Shown here piece after piece: positions 36,825-49,239 of a stretch of DNA of 64,000 nt. The notes beneath the pieces were generated by a model, which was given only the letters and a program-made list of their open reading frames with translations, searched no databases and had not been told where the DNA came from. This DNA is from Ilex aquifolium (taxonomy: Eukaryota > Streptophyta > Magnoliopsida > Aquifoliales > Aquifoliaceae), in assembly GCA_951799425.1 (NCBI GenBank), contig OX637405.1, positions 25,337,635-25,401,634 of the forward strand. The letters are read 5' to 3'. Position 1 is the stretch's first letter. Every line of letters begins with the position of its first letter. A program made the translations under genes and the position numbers.

Positions 36825-39402
36825 AGCAACTCTGCGAGAATTACAAAAGTTCCTTATATGGATTGGTACGTTTAAAATTTGTTTTTAGGATTAAATTTAT
36901 ATTAAAATTTACATACAAGAGAAAAACACTCAAATTTACCAAATAAATTATACAACAAAGACTAGCTCTTTTTATTTCAATTGACAACAATCAGAGCAGT
37001 TTTAGATAAAAAAAACACCATTCTTAAAATTAACATTGACAAAATACACAATTGAATCATTAATTGGATTGGTTGTAATATCAATTCAAAAGGACGTAAT
37101 AGTAAAACTTGCATATAAAAACTTTATTATTAATTTATCATTCCAAACAAATTAACATTGATACTACAACAAATAGGTATATATGAAATTGTCGTGAGAT
37201 GGTTCTGAAATAACTTGATAGAACTTTACTCCTAATCTTTATGTGATCGTGAGTAATTTGAAAATCATTGGCACCAACATACTACCGAATGAGATAATTT
37301 ACTATGAAATTGAAAAGAGAAAACTACAAATCAAACACAATTGTCCTTACCTTCAATGACAATATCTACTTATGATGGAAAATCCAAAGATGATAGAGAG
37401 GATAAAGATCCGAAAAAAGACAATGACAACTTAAATAACAAGCATGGAGAGGATTCAGGTGAGGGAAAAGAGGGAAGAGTGAAGGTTATAGTTCAAAGAT
37501 GAAGACACTTCGATTGTGTATGTTGCATAGGTGATTTGTTTGTGCATTGTATTATATTGCCGTAGAAATGATCTTTTCTTCACTCGGTTTTACAAAGTAT
37601 GAAGTGTAACATCCAATTTTTTTCATAAAATAAATGTTAAAATTGGAGATGATATAAAGTTTGTAATATGTAAATTTGGATATGTTTTTATATTTTGAGA
37701 TTTAATTATCAATTTAATTTTTATTGGGATAATTAGAGCTCTGAGTTGTGTAATTAAAAATATTTTGTTGATTTGGTCAATTGATTTATATTATAAAAAC
37801 TAGGGCGATACAGAGTGGTATAAAAACATACTCATCATTTGAAGAGTATACCATTTATTACTAGGTTAATTGATTTATATTATGAGTTGGGTCGGGGCGT
37901 TGAGAGAAAGAGAAGTAGTATACAATATACTTCTTTTTTCAAATCTCTTTGCAAAAAGTGTCTTATTGATTATCTTAAAATTCATATTCCAATTCTCTAT
38001 TTTTAATTGAAATGAAATTTTGTAAGTTTTGTTGAACTGACCTGCATTTTGGACTAATTACTTTGAGATTGATTGGTAAATGTAACAAGTTCGCTTTAGA
38101 CAAATTTTGTGAAACGTAATTATCGCCCTACGGGATGTGATTGGCCCTACTGGGTGTGATGGATGGATGAGTTTTGATTGATGTCCGAGTGTCACTTGTC
38201 ATGTTACCAAGTTGAACCGAGTATGAGACTATGCATGTTGGAAGTTGATTTTTGTGATATGTCATATTTCATTCATGATTCTGTAATTTTTTATTGATTG
38301 AGTTATTTGATATCGATCATTTGCACTTGTTATCGTTGAACACATTGTTTCATGTCATATTGTATATTTCTCTGCTTAATTAACTTTTTAGGAGGATTAT
38401 GGAACAGAGTTCATGATTGGAGTATTTGAGAAACCGGAAATGATATAAATTTTGTATTATATAAATTGAGGTGATTCATTTTTATATTTTGAAGACTTTA
38501 TTACCGATTATTTTTACTTGTTATTGAGGTAATTAGAATTCTAATATGTGTATTTGGAGATATTTTGTGGAGTTTTGTTAATCAATTTATCAAATCACGT
38601 ATCCAAAAAATCGGGGAGTTATAGAGTGATATCAGAGCTTAGGTTTCAGCTATTACATGGGTACTATAAGGAATGAATCAATTAAGTTTTCATTGTTAGA
38701 ATGTATAAGGCGATTATGATATTAGAGTGCGCAAGAAAAGTAATTAGTTTATCAACTGTGAATTTCGATGACGAAATTCTTTTTGACGGGGTAGATTCTA
38801 TCATCCAATTTTTTTATATAAAATAAATGTTAAAATTGAAGATGATATAAATTTTGTAATGTATAAATTTGAAAATGTATTTGTATTTGGAGATTTGATT
38901 ATCAATTTAATTTTTATTGAGGTAATTAGAGCTTTGTCCCGTGTACTTGAAAATATTTTGTTGGATTGGTCAAGTAATTTATTAGATAATTTATTACAAA
39001 AACTAGGGCGTTACATGAATGGTCTGCTTTAATGAGTAGGAAGTATCAAACGGTGAAGGAACTGAAGTTGGAGAAGGGTGCAATAAGGTTAGTATTCTCG
39101 AAGTGTAATCCAATAAGTATTTATTATTGTTATGTCGAAACAAAACATGATATGATATCTTTAGGTTTCGGAGGTGGTGTATCTACTAATTATTGCTATA
39201 ACTGTTGAGATCGAGAATTCAATATGGATGTACATTGTTCATCATTCGCTAGATGGAGATCACATCAATGCATATCTAACGTTTACTTTGATAATAAATT
39301 TATAAGTAGTAATATGTTTCATCTTCAACAAGATACTTGTCTCATATGAGAATTTTCATACGACTTGGTCCAACATGCAGTCATTACGACCAACGAAATA
39401 GC
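36825..39402. repeat. Direct repeat unit A of a duplicated ~2.6 kb block
   Basis: From about 36825 to 39402 the sequence matches 42925-47200 nearly throughout, for example CAACAAAGACTAGCTCTTTT versus CAACAAAGATTAGCTCTTTT, and TTGGTCCAACATG near the right ends. Both units contain a small LTR element at the same place. Unit A lacks the 1.5 kb MULE-like insertion of unit B and thus shows the empty site. No intact gene; fragments near 39020-39380 are unrecognised. Confidence 0.85.
37605..39015 (+). mobile_element. Small non-autonomous LTR element in unit A (1.4 kb)
   Basis: LTRs of about 210-219 bases at 37605-37812 (TGTAACATCC...GGGCGATACA) and 38797-39015. Right after the left LTR lies GAGTGGTATAAAAAC, a worn form of the TGGTATCAGAGC primer-binding site. 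A purine/GGGG stretch precedes the right LTR. Flanks TGAAG and TGAAT may be a target duplication with one change. The inner 1 kb has no gag or pol. Family probably Ty3/gypsy from the LTR type. Old; not coding. Confidence 0.7.
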
Positions 39403-42400
39403 TGATGATGCACAAAATAGACTTATGCAAGATCAACAGTCGAGTGAATGATGTAGGGAATTAATGAGACAATTAATAAAGCAATCAATGACAAAAACGT
39501 AAATATCGGGTCAACACACAAATATATAGTGGTTCGGTCTGGCTGACCTACTCCACTTCGGGAAACAACAACGGTGGCCGGAGAACCTTTATTAATGAAG
39601 TAAGGTGAACGGGAGAGTGGGAGAGAGTAATGATTAGCTCTGGGAGGGATACAATAGCTAGAAGAGAGAAAAACTATGTGAGGGGTGTGTAGAGAGGTGT
39701 AGAATTAGATGTCTTCTCATGTAGAGATCGTTTACAATTTATAGGCACAAAGCCTTGGTTAAGGCGGTGACGTGAGGGTAAATGTACTAGATTTTCGGGG
39801 AGGATGACTACAAAAGGTAAGTACGATTAAAGATTGCCTTGGTCTTCGAGAGTGATTATCCCGATGATTGCTCTGCACGTGTTTTAATTTTCTTGGATTC
39901 CTTGGACCTTGGGCTGGCTCGAATTCACAAACTAGGCTTGAACTGTATTTTAGCTGATTTGAGCTTACTTGATTTATTGGGCCTGACCTAGTTGAATCTA
40001 GGCTTGTCATTTGTCCCCCCATGCCCCAAGCCCTTGAGGTGGCACTGCCTTGCCTCCAACTATTGGTAATATTTCTTTAGGTGCTCTACGTTCCATGGAT
40101 GGGCTAGAATTTTTCCCTCAGAATTCTGAATTTTGTAGGTGCCCGGTATTACAACTTTCATGACCATGTAGTGTCCTTCCTAGTTAGGTCCTAGTTCTCC
40201 TTCCCGAGAGTCTTTGGTAGACAGAATGACCTTTTTGAGGACTAGGTCTCCAGACAAGAAGGAGCGAGGCTTTACTCTCGAGTTGTAGTACTTGATCATG
40301 CGAAACTTGTACTTTGCATTCCTGAGCATGACTATCTCCCTCTCCTCCTCTACCAAGTCGAGGTTGATGCAGATGACTTCTTCATTACTGGTAGGTTCAT
40401 GGTGCTAGACCCTAAGGGAGTGTACTCCAATCTTAACGGGTATGACCGCCTCTATCCTGTAGGCTAGGGAAAAATGGGTCTCACCCATGGGGCTTCTTGG
40501 TGTCGTCTGGTAAGCCCACAACATTCCCGGGATTTCGTCTACCTATCGTCCTTTCACACTCTCCAACCTGGTTTTCAAATTGCAGAGGATGGTCCTGACG
40601 GTGACCTCCGCCTGTCCGTTCGCTTGTGGATGGGTAGGGCTGGTGTGGGGCTGCAGAAGCTGTTAAGGAGTTTATTGTCAAACTATTTGGCGTTATCGTT
40701 TACAATTGCATGAGGTATTCCGAAACGAAAAACTATGCTCCTCTAGATGAAGTCTGTTATCTTGGGCAAGGCCAAGGCCTCGGCTTCTGTCCATTTAGTA
40801 AAGTAGTCAATCACTATCATTACGAACTTGTACTGGCCCTGACTCATGGGTAGGGGACCTAGGATGTCGATCCCCCACATGGAGAAGGGCCACGGGCTTT
40901 GAATGATGATGAGCTCTTCAGGTGGCTGTCTGGGTACAGTTGCGAAACGTTGACACTTATCACACTTCCTGATGAACTCTCGGATGTCTTTGATCAGGCT
41001 AGGCCAATAATAGCCTTACCTTACTGCTTTGTGGGCCAGTGCAAGCCCTCCCGAGTGATTTTCACATATCCCCTCGTAGATTTCCCTCATAGAATAATTG
41101 GTTTTCTCGGGGGTAAGACAACGGAGAAGTGGCAGTGAGTAACTCTTTTTGTAGAGTATGTCGCGTAAGATGACATACCTGGACGCTCTCATCCTCAACT
41201 TTTTGGCTTCCACTGGGTTGTCCGGGAGAGTGTCTTCCTCTAGATAGGCTCGAATGGGTGTCATCCGGTTGGTGTCAGAGGATGTACAATTAACATCGTC
41301 TTCCTCTGCCTTGAAAGTGCTTGGCTCGAACTAGTGGCCTGGACCACTGCTAGGTACTCTTGCATCTTTTCCTCCTTTGTTCCAAAGTCTCCCTTTATCT
41401 GGTTGACTATTAGCTATGAGTCACTGTAGGCTTTCAGGCAGAGGGCCTCCATCTTCGATTCGAGCTTCGAGCCTGATATGAAGACCTCATATTCAGCTTG
41501 GTTGTTCGATGTAGCAAAGTGGAGGGAGACAACATACTTGAGTGGAGTGCCATAGGGGCTGATCAGCACTAGTCCTGCGCTGCCGCCCTCGCTGGTGGAG
41601 GACCCATCCATGTATAGTCTCCAACATGGTATAGTAGATGGTAGCGAGGGAGCGGAGGGCGTGGAGGGCTCTGGTGGAGTATGCACAAGGGAGTCGGGCG
41701 CCTCTAGTCTCAGAGTGTGGTCTCCCGAGGCCTGTGGAGTTGTCTCCGAGACGCTGGGCCCTCTCGAAAATAGTGTCTGAGCTTGCCTCATGGTGGGTGA
41801 AGGCCTTATGCACTGAGCAAGTGAGTGCAGGGGAGTGTGATACTTCCTCCCGGGACTCCTGTGGCGGTGTAGACTCGTCCACGAAGTCCGCAACTGCTTG
41901 CGCTTTGATGGCCGCCCTCGGTTGGTACTACACATCGAACTCACTTAACTTGACGACCCACTTGAGTAGTCGGCCGGACACATCAGACTTTCCCAAAATT
42001 CTCTTGAGTGGTTGATCTGTGACAACCACGATGGTATGACTTTGAAAGTAATGACGTAGACGCCTAGCGGCGATGACAAGTGTGAGAGCCAACTTTTCAA
42101 GCTCCGAGTATCTTACCTCTGCCCCTCGGTATGCCCTACTTACATAGTATACAGGCTTCTGGATGCCTCCATCCTCCCTGACAAGGACGGAGCTCATGGT
42201 AAAGGATGAAGATGAGAGGTAGAGGTATAAATTCTCTCCCAGTACAACATGGAAGAGCAAGGGTGGTGTGATGAGGTAGGCTTTTAGCTTCTAGAAGGCC
42301 TCCTCTGCATCTGGTCCCCACTGGAAAGACTTGCAGAGGATTTTAAAGAAAGGCAGACACTTGTCTGCTGACTTTGAGATAAATTTGTTGAGGGTTGCTA

Positions 42401-42895
42401 TCTTCCCGTTAAGGCGCTGAACCTCCTTCACTAAGGCTGGGGACTTCATCTCTAAGATATCTCTGATCTTGTCTAGGTTGGCTTCAATGCCCTTTTTGTT
42501 GACCATGAAGCCTAAGAATTTTCCTGAACTAACGCCAAATGCGCACTTTTTAGGATTCAGCTTCATCCTGTAGGCTCTCAGTACATCAAAGACCTCCTGG
42601 TGGTGTGTCACATGGTCTGCCGCGACCATACTCTTCACCAACATATTGTCTATGTAGACCTCCATGGTCTTCCCGATCTGAGTCTCTAACATTTTGTTCA
42701 TGAGGCACTGATATGTGGCTCCGGCGTTCTTGAGTCCAAATGGCATCACCCTGTAGCAGTAGGTGCCCTTCGGGGTGATGAATGAAGTTTTCTTCTAGTC
42801 TGGAGGGAACATGCTGATCTGGTTGTACCTGAAGTAGGCATCCAAAAAACTCAGGAGCTCGTGTCCCACGGTGGCGTCAATGAGGAGATCGATGC
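39403..42895 (-). mobile_element. Truncated Ty3/gypsy element (Tat-like), 3' half only
   Basis: Minus-strand orientation. An LTR of 607 bases (40009 down to 39403) starts TGACAAGCC and ends CATCATCA, preceded by a polypurine GCATGGGGGGACAAA. Upstream in element sense are integrase-like sequence (about 41260-40400), a second RNase H-like domain (41800-41414, YMDGSSTSEGGSAGLVL), RNase H (42260-41928, VVVTDQPLKRILGKSD) and the C-terminal part of reverse transcriptase (42780-42300, MPFGLKNAGATYQ, VYIDNMLVKS). The extra RNase H suggests the Tat lineage. The 5' LTR, gag, protease and the first part of RT are absent; it stops where unit B begins. A broken fossil with several breaks. Confidence 0.85.
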
Positions 42896-45156
42896 GTGGC
42901 AGTAGTAGTAACAAAAATAGTGACGGTGACAGTAGTAGTCGCTCTATAAGGATCACAAAAGACTTCTTATATGCATTTGTACATTTAATATTTGTTTTCA
43001 GGATTAACTTTCTATTAAAATTTACATATAAGAGAAAAAACACTCAAATTTACCAAATAAATTGTACAACAAAGATTAGCTCTTTTTATTTCAATTGACA
43101 ACAATCGGAGCAGTTTTAGATGAAAAAACATCGTTCTTAAAATTAAAATTGACAAAATACATAATTGGATCGTTAATTGGATTGGTCATAATATCAATTC
43201 AAAAGGATGTAATAGTAAAACTTGCATATAAAATTTTTATTATTAATTTATTATTCCAAAAAAATTAACATTGATACTACAACAAATAGGTATATTTGGA
43301 ATTGTCGTGAGATGGGCTTGACATGACTTAATGAAACTTTTCTCCTAATCTTTACGTGATCGTGAGTAATTTGCAAATCATTGGCACCAACTTAATACCA
43401 AATAGGATAATTTACCTATGAAATTGAAAATAGATAAATACAAATCAAACATAATTGTCCTTACCTTCTATGACTATATCTACTTATGATGAAAACCCAA
43501 AGATGATAGAGAGGATAGAGATCGAGAAAAAGATAATGACAACTTAAACAACAAGAAGGGAGAGGATTCAGGAGAGAGAAAATAGGGAAGAGTGAAGGTA
43601 GGGTGCTATAGTTCAAAGATGAAGACACTTCGATTGTGCATGTTGCACAGAAGAGTTGTGTGTGCATTGTATTGTATTGCCGTAAAAAATATCTTTTCTT
43701 CACTTGGTTTTACCAAGTACGAAGTGTAACATCCAATTTTTTTATAATAAAATAAATGTTAAAATTGGAGATGATATAACATTTATAATATGTAAATTTG
43801 GATAAGTATTTATATTTTGAGATTTGATTATTAATTTAATTTTTATTGGGGTAATTAGAGCTCTGATTTATGTAATTAAAATATATTGTTGATTTGGTCA
43901 ATTAATTTATTAGATAATATATTACAAAAACTTGGGCGATACAGAGTGGTATCAGAACATACTCATTATTTAAAGTTTGTATCATTTATTACTTGTGAAA
44001 GCTATTAGCGTTCTGATTTGCATGAGTTGGGTCGGGGCATTGAGAGAAAGGGATATATGTGAGGCGTCAAAATCAACAGCGAAATAAACATCGATTAAGA
44101 TGAAATTTGTGCATGTTGCTCGTAAGATATTGTTGATTAAATCTATTGATATAATTTTTTTGTTTGAGGTATGAAGTCGTATACAATATGCTTCTTTCTT
44201 CTAATCTATTTGCAACAAACGTCCTATTGATTATCTTGAAATTTATATTCCAATTCACTACTTTTAATTGAGATGAAATTTTGTAAGTTTTGTTAAGCAG
44301 ATAATTATTTTGGGATTGATTGGTAAATGTAGGAAGTACACTTTAGACATATTTTTTGAAACATGATTATGGCTCTACGGGATGTGAGTTGGGTGTGATG
44401 GATGAGTATGAGTTTTGATTTATGCCCGACTATTACTTGTCATGTTACCAAGATGAACCGAGTATGATGTTATGCATGTTGAAAGTTGATTTATGTGATA
44501 TGTCATATTTCATTCATGATTCTGTAAATTTATTTTGATTGAGTTATTTGGTACTGATCATTTGTACTTGTTATTGTTGAACATATTATTTCCTGTCACA
44601 TTGCATACTTCTCTACTTAATTAACTTTTCAGAAGGATTGTGGAACAAAGTTCATGATTGAAGTATTTGAGAAACTAGAAATAATATAAATTTTGTATTA
44701 TGTAAATTGAGGAGATTCATTTTTATATTTTGAAGACTCTATTACTAATTATTTTTACTTGTTATTGAAGTAATTAGAATTCTGATCTGTGCATTTAGAG
44801 ATATTTTGTGGAATTTTGTTAATCAATTTATCAAATCACATATTTGAAAAATCGGGGAGTTATAGAATGATATCAGAACTTAGGATTAAGATATTACATG
44901 GTTATTCTAAGAAATGAATTAACTAAGTTTCCATTGCTAGAATGTACAATGTGAATATGGTACAAAGTGCGCAAGAAAAGTAATTAGTTTATCAACTGTG
45001 AAATTCGAGGAAGAAATTCTTGTTAAGGGGGTAGATTGTATCATCCATTTTTTTTTTTAATAAAGTAAATGTTAAATTTGAAGATGATATAACTTTTGTA
45101 ATATGTACATTTGAAAATGTATTTATATTTGGAGATTTGATTATCAATTTAATTTT

Positions 45157-46684
45157 GGGCAAAATCCAGTTTACTCCCTTGTGGTTTGGGTGTTTTGCAC
45201 ATGGCCCCCCTATGATTTGAAAATCAGCACATTACCCCCTTATGCTTTTGGACCGATATGCACAGTTAACACCGTAAACAAAAATGATAAAATGACTTTA
45301 GTACCCTCAACTATTCATCATCTTCTTCCTCCCTCTCAATTGTTGCCTAATTTTCTGAAAAATCAACCAACCACCCAAGTTTACAAGCTTTTCTCTCTCT
45401 CTACAAAACACCAAACTTCCTCAAACCAATGCCAATATCCTCTACTATCAACCTAGTTTTAAACCCCACAGACTTGTTTCCTTAATTAGCCCTCGTGACC
45501 CACGAATTTAAGCTCAAATGTGATCACAAACTCATTTTGACAGGTTATGTATATACCAGATTTTTTTTCAACATTTGGGCCAACTTTGGCCCTTAAATTC
45601 TCCCTTGTTTCTCAACTTTTTTGGGTGATTCAAATGCCTAAATTTAACCTATTTCTACCCTCTTTCCAACCATGTATTTAGTTTGTCCAGATCATGCACA
45701 AGGTAAGTGGAAATCGAGCTCCAAAGTGACGGGTTCATCATTTTCAAAATTGTCACGATTTTTAATTCAATTTTTCACCCACCAAACCTCATTCTTTCTC
45801 AATTCTAACTTCAAAAATGGATTCCTTGACCCTAAAAACGGTGGATTATGACCCCCTTCACCGCCGAAACTCGAAATTTTGAATACCCAAAAATTCAAGT
45901 TTCAAGTTTATACCAGATTTTTTTTCAACATTTGGGCCAACTTTGGCCCTTAATTTCTCCCTCGTTTCTCAACCTTTTTGGGTGATTCAAATGCCTAAAT
46001 TTAACCTATTTCTACCCTCTTTCCAACCATGTATTTAGTTTGTCCAGATCATGCACAAGGTAAGTGGAAATCGAGCTCCAAAGTGACGGGTTCATCATTT
46101 TCAAAAATTGTCATGATTTTTAATTCAATTTTTCACCCACCAAACCTCATTCTTTCTCGATTTTAACTTTAAAAATGGATTCCTTGACCCTAAAAATGGT
46201 GGATTAGGCCCCCCCTTTACCTCCGAAACTCGAAATTTTGAATACCCAAAAATTTAAGTTTCAAGCTTAAACAAGGGTTTTGATTTTCTCTCACTATACA
46301 CCATGACCACTGTTCACTGTTCTTGGCTTCTTTGCTGCGCTTTGTAAGGTCGACTCAGAGAGAGAGAGATTACATTGACGGAGGCGCTGGGGTTTGGAAG
46401 CCATGAGGATGAGCTTGTGGAAGGCCAAGGAGTATAACATCTGTTAACATAGCATAAGAGGGTCATTTTTTACATTTGGGTATATTTATTTTGGAGGGAA
46501 GCTGATAACTTTGTTGATCAATCGCTAATGGGGCGCGTCCTATCCACTTCCGTCTATTCTGACGGAAAACCTAACAGTTGCAGTTTAGTCCATAACCACA
46601 GGGGGGTGATGTGCTTATTTCCAAATCATAGGGAGGTCATCTGCTCAAAGCACAAACCACGAGGGGGTAAACTAGAATTTGCCC
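45157..46684. mobile_element. MULE-like non-autonomous element (1.53 kb) in unit B
   Basis: Long terminal inverted repeats: GGGCAAAATCCAGTTTACTC at the left against the complement GGGCAAATTCTAGTTTACCC at the right, extending about 90 bases (both with CTATGATTTG and AAATNAGCACAT). The 9-bp target duplication TTTAATTTT lies at 45148-45156 and 46685-46693. Unit A at about 38905-38915 shows the uninterrupted site. The inside has a 350-base tandem duplication and a GC-richer part near 46310-46440 that could be captured host sequence. No transposase. Confidence 0.88.
45548..46265. repeat. About 357-base tandem duplication inside the MULE-like element
   Basis: TATACCAGATTTTTTTTCAA through AATACCCAAAAATTCAAGTT occurs at about 45551-45908 and again at 45909-46264, differing at only a few sites. 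A recent duplication, or a mobilised duplicated host fragment. Confidence 0.85.
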
Positions 46685-47200
46685 TTTAATTTTTGTTGGG
46701 TAATTAGAGCTTTGCTCCATGTAATTGGAAATATTTTGTTGAATTGGTTAATTGATTTATTAGATAATGTATTACAAAAACTAGGGCTTTATATAGAGGG
46801 CTTGCTTTAATGATTAGGAAGTATCAAATGGTGAAGCAACGGAGAAGGGTGCAGTAAGGTTAGTATTCTCAAAGTGTAATCCAATAAATATTTTACTATT
46901 ATTATATCGAAACCAAACATGATATAATATCTTTAGGTTTTGGAGGTAGTGTATCAACTAATTACTGCTATAACTGTTGAGATTGAGAATGCAATATGGA
47001 TGTACATTGTTCCCCCTTCGCTAGATGGTGATCACATCAATACATATCTAACGTTTACTTTGATAATGAATTTATAAGCAGTAATATGTTTCATCTTCAA
47101 ATTTTCAACCAGATACTTGTCTAATTTGAGAATTTTCATGCGACTTGGTCCAACATGTAATCATTATGACCAACGAAATGACTATCATGGGATGTGATGA

Positions 47201-48290
47201 ACTTTTAGGACAGATAATTAACATAGTGCAATGTATTATGTCATCTAATCACAAGTTTGATCTCAACTCGCTAACTAGGTGGTATATATGTACGTGATTC
47301 ATGATAATTTATTTAGACTTTAAGTTTTTTCTATTGTGGGGTTTTGAAAATGTATTGTAATAAATTCAATTGAGCTTACCCTTTTATTTAATTCTAGCAA
47401 AAATTCATTGCGCGCACCAATAGTGGAAAAAATGTAACAGACTATCAGGGATGGCTTAAGGCAATTAGAGGCCTAAAGCGAAAACACTAAATAAGGTCTT
47501 TTTTTATTTTTAATATTAATTTTTTAAAAAAATTAATTTATTTTCAATTTATTATATGAGAAAGAGACCTAAGAAGGACGTGCTAGTGTTATTAAAAAAA
47601 AAAAAAAATTTAACTTTTGTTTTTGTTTTTTATCAGAATGAGAGTTTAATTTTAATTTTTCTTTAATATTTTGTACTAATTTTTTCACAGAGAGAGAAAA
47701 TGGGTAATATGAGTTGACTTTTGAATAATTTTTATTTTTTCAACTTATGATTTTTAGATTTTTAATGTTATGAATTAAAATCATGGACCCAAATTATTAC
47801 AATAAAAATGTTGATTGTACTTAATATTTTGGGGCATTTTTTTAGAGTTTAAAATTTAAAAGATTTAATTTTTTTATGAGTTAATAATGTATCTAAAAAT
47901 TTAAGACTTAAAACCCATGTTTTTTTTTAATGTTGTTGAGCCGCCCTGCTAACTATAAGGGGTACTCCAAAGTCTACTTGGCCAGTACATTGCTGACATC
48001 AATAGGTGTCCATTGTTAAAAGAAATATATTATGTTTGGGAAAGGCTTCTTATGTCACATGGTGAGGTTTTTTTTTTTTTGGGATATATATCCCCAGAAA
48101 TGACCATAACAAACATTGATATTTATGTGTTATAGATGTACAACATAAGCATATAATCCTTCTAGATACCCTTCGAAAAGAAAAAAGGGAAATTATTCAG
48201 CATAGTAATGTCAATAGCTTTTTATGCAATGATAAATAGATCTATTGTCTTGAACCAAATAAATTGGGGCGTGTTTATTAAATACATATT
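47201..48290. mobile_element. Second copy of the CAGGGG hAT-type MITE (47447-47948) and flanks
   Basis: 47447-47948 begins CAGGGATGGCTTAAGG and ends GAGCCGCCCTG. Flanks CAGACTAT and CTAACTAT agree at 6 of 8 positions. The interior matches 23658-24193 (GAGGCCTAAAGCGA, TATGAGTTGACTTTTGA-like parts). The remaining flanks hold no gene I can support. Confidence 0.75.
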
Positions 48291-48314
48291 TATAGAATAG
48301 GATGCGGTGTTGGA

Positions 48315-48554
48315 TTGCCTACTTGCCCAAAAGGATGCTCAATTTCAAATGTTTACGACTACTTGACCGGTAGTTGGACCAATATAGACTCCAACACAAC
48401 TGAATTATGTGACTGTAAAATTTATGTTGTTCAAATAATCCATGCTCCGCCCTTGGGTCTTGACTTCACAACTAGACACTATACACTAGAGTTAGACGTG
48501 AGAGGGGATAAAGGTAAAAATTATATGTTGGTAACAGATTGTGGATGTTGTTAA
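48315..48554 (+). CDS. Hypothetical cysteine-rich frame (79 aa or longer), unrecognised
   Basis: MPTCPKGCSISNVYDYLTGS..., with TELCDCKIYVVQIIHAPPLG and LELDVRGDKGKNYMLVTDCG, ending GCC then TAA; eight Cys, several paired (CPKGC, CDC, CGCC). The frame is open upstream from about 48294 (RIGCGVG before the Met), so it may be the last exon or a fragment of a larger protein, with a possible acceptor at TTTATAG. No family recognised. The stop codon lies in the TTAAAAGT duplicated by the adjacent hAT insertion. Confidence 0.4.
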   Translation: MPTCPKGCSISNVYDYLTGSWTNIDSNTTELCDCKIYVVQIIHAPPLGLDFTTRHYTLELDVRGDKGKNYMLVTDCGCC

Positions 48555-48558
48555 AAGT

Positions 48559-49231
48559 AGGGGTGACAATTTTTGACACGACACGATTACTCGATACGAA
48601 CACGATACGAATAAATGAGTTTGAGTTGACTATTTTTTGGTACAAACCCGTGTATAATATGACCCGTCAACATGAAGTGTTAATGGGTCGTATTCGGGTT
48701 CAACCCGTTTAATCCGAATTGACCCGTCAACACGAAGCTTTTAACTCGAAGGAGATTGATCTGGCCTTTTCGTTGCATGTATGAGTTTTCATGTTTTGAT
48801 GGCTTGTTTTTTCCATTACTTCTGATGTTTAATTTGGTTGCGCGATATACGATTAACATATTTAATTAGTATTATAGAAATAAAATATTAATTATTTATA
48901 ACTGTTGATCAAACACTGACATAATTATTATATAAAAAAGATATTATTACTCATTATTATTATTATTATTATTAAGTTAATTTTTAGTTTGTAGAAAAAG
49001 TATGAGGAGAGATTCAATTAAGTGAAAATAAAATCTTAGCGTTAAATTTTTTATTCAAAGTTTATGTGGGTCAACACGAATACGAAAACGAACACGACAC
49101 GAAAATAAACATGTTAACTCGACACGACACGATTAGTTAAATGAGTTGGGTTAGGGTTGATTAATGTTTAACATGAATAAAGTTTGACACGACACGAACC
49201 CGACACAACACGACTCGATTACCACCCCTAA
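48559..49231. mobile_element. hAT-type non-autonomous element rich in ACACGACACGA
   Basis: Ends AGGGGTGACAATTTTTGACA and the complement of ...GATTACCACCCCT, flanked by the 8-bp duplication TTAAAAGT (48551-48558 and 49232-49239). Both arms carry repeated CACGACACGA and GACCCGTCAA units. The core is AT-rich with an ATT trinucleotide run near 48953-48975. Non-coding. Confidence 0.8.
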
Positions 49232-49239
49232 TTAAAAGT

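Larger units (their letters stand above)
43725..46793 (+). mobile_element. Small non-autonomous LTR element in unit B, with nested insertion
   Basis: Left LTR 43725-43933 (TGTAACATCC...GGGCGATACA), then GAGTGGTATCAGAACA, close to the TGGTATCAGAGC primer-binding site. GTTAAGGGGGTAGAT precedes the right LTR, which begins at 45037 and is interrupted at 45157-46684 before ending near 46793. Same insertion as in unit A, duplicated with the block. Non-coding fossil. Confidence 0.7.
42925..47200. repeat. Direct repeat unit B, homologous to unit A
   Basis: Aligned by eye with 36825-39402, in the same orientation. It contains the same small LTR element (43725-43933 left LTR, right LTR from 45037 to 46793) and an additional MULE-like insertion at 45157-46684. 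Around 42895-42925 the junction with the gypsy piece is a run of GTAGTAGTAAC-like trinucleotides. Confidence 0.85.

Noticed and set aside
40474-42015. Plus-strand frames across the gypsy fossil
   Set aside because: They are antisense shadows of integrase and RNase H sequence on the minus strand.
43725-45036. Idea that units A and B are the two long LTRs of the gypsy element between them
   Set aside because: The gypsy piece has its own 607-base LTR with a polypurine tract, and each unit holds a separate small LTR element with its own primer-binding site.
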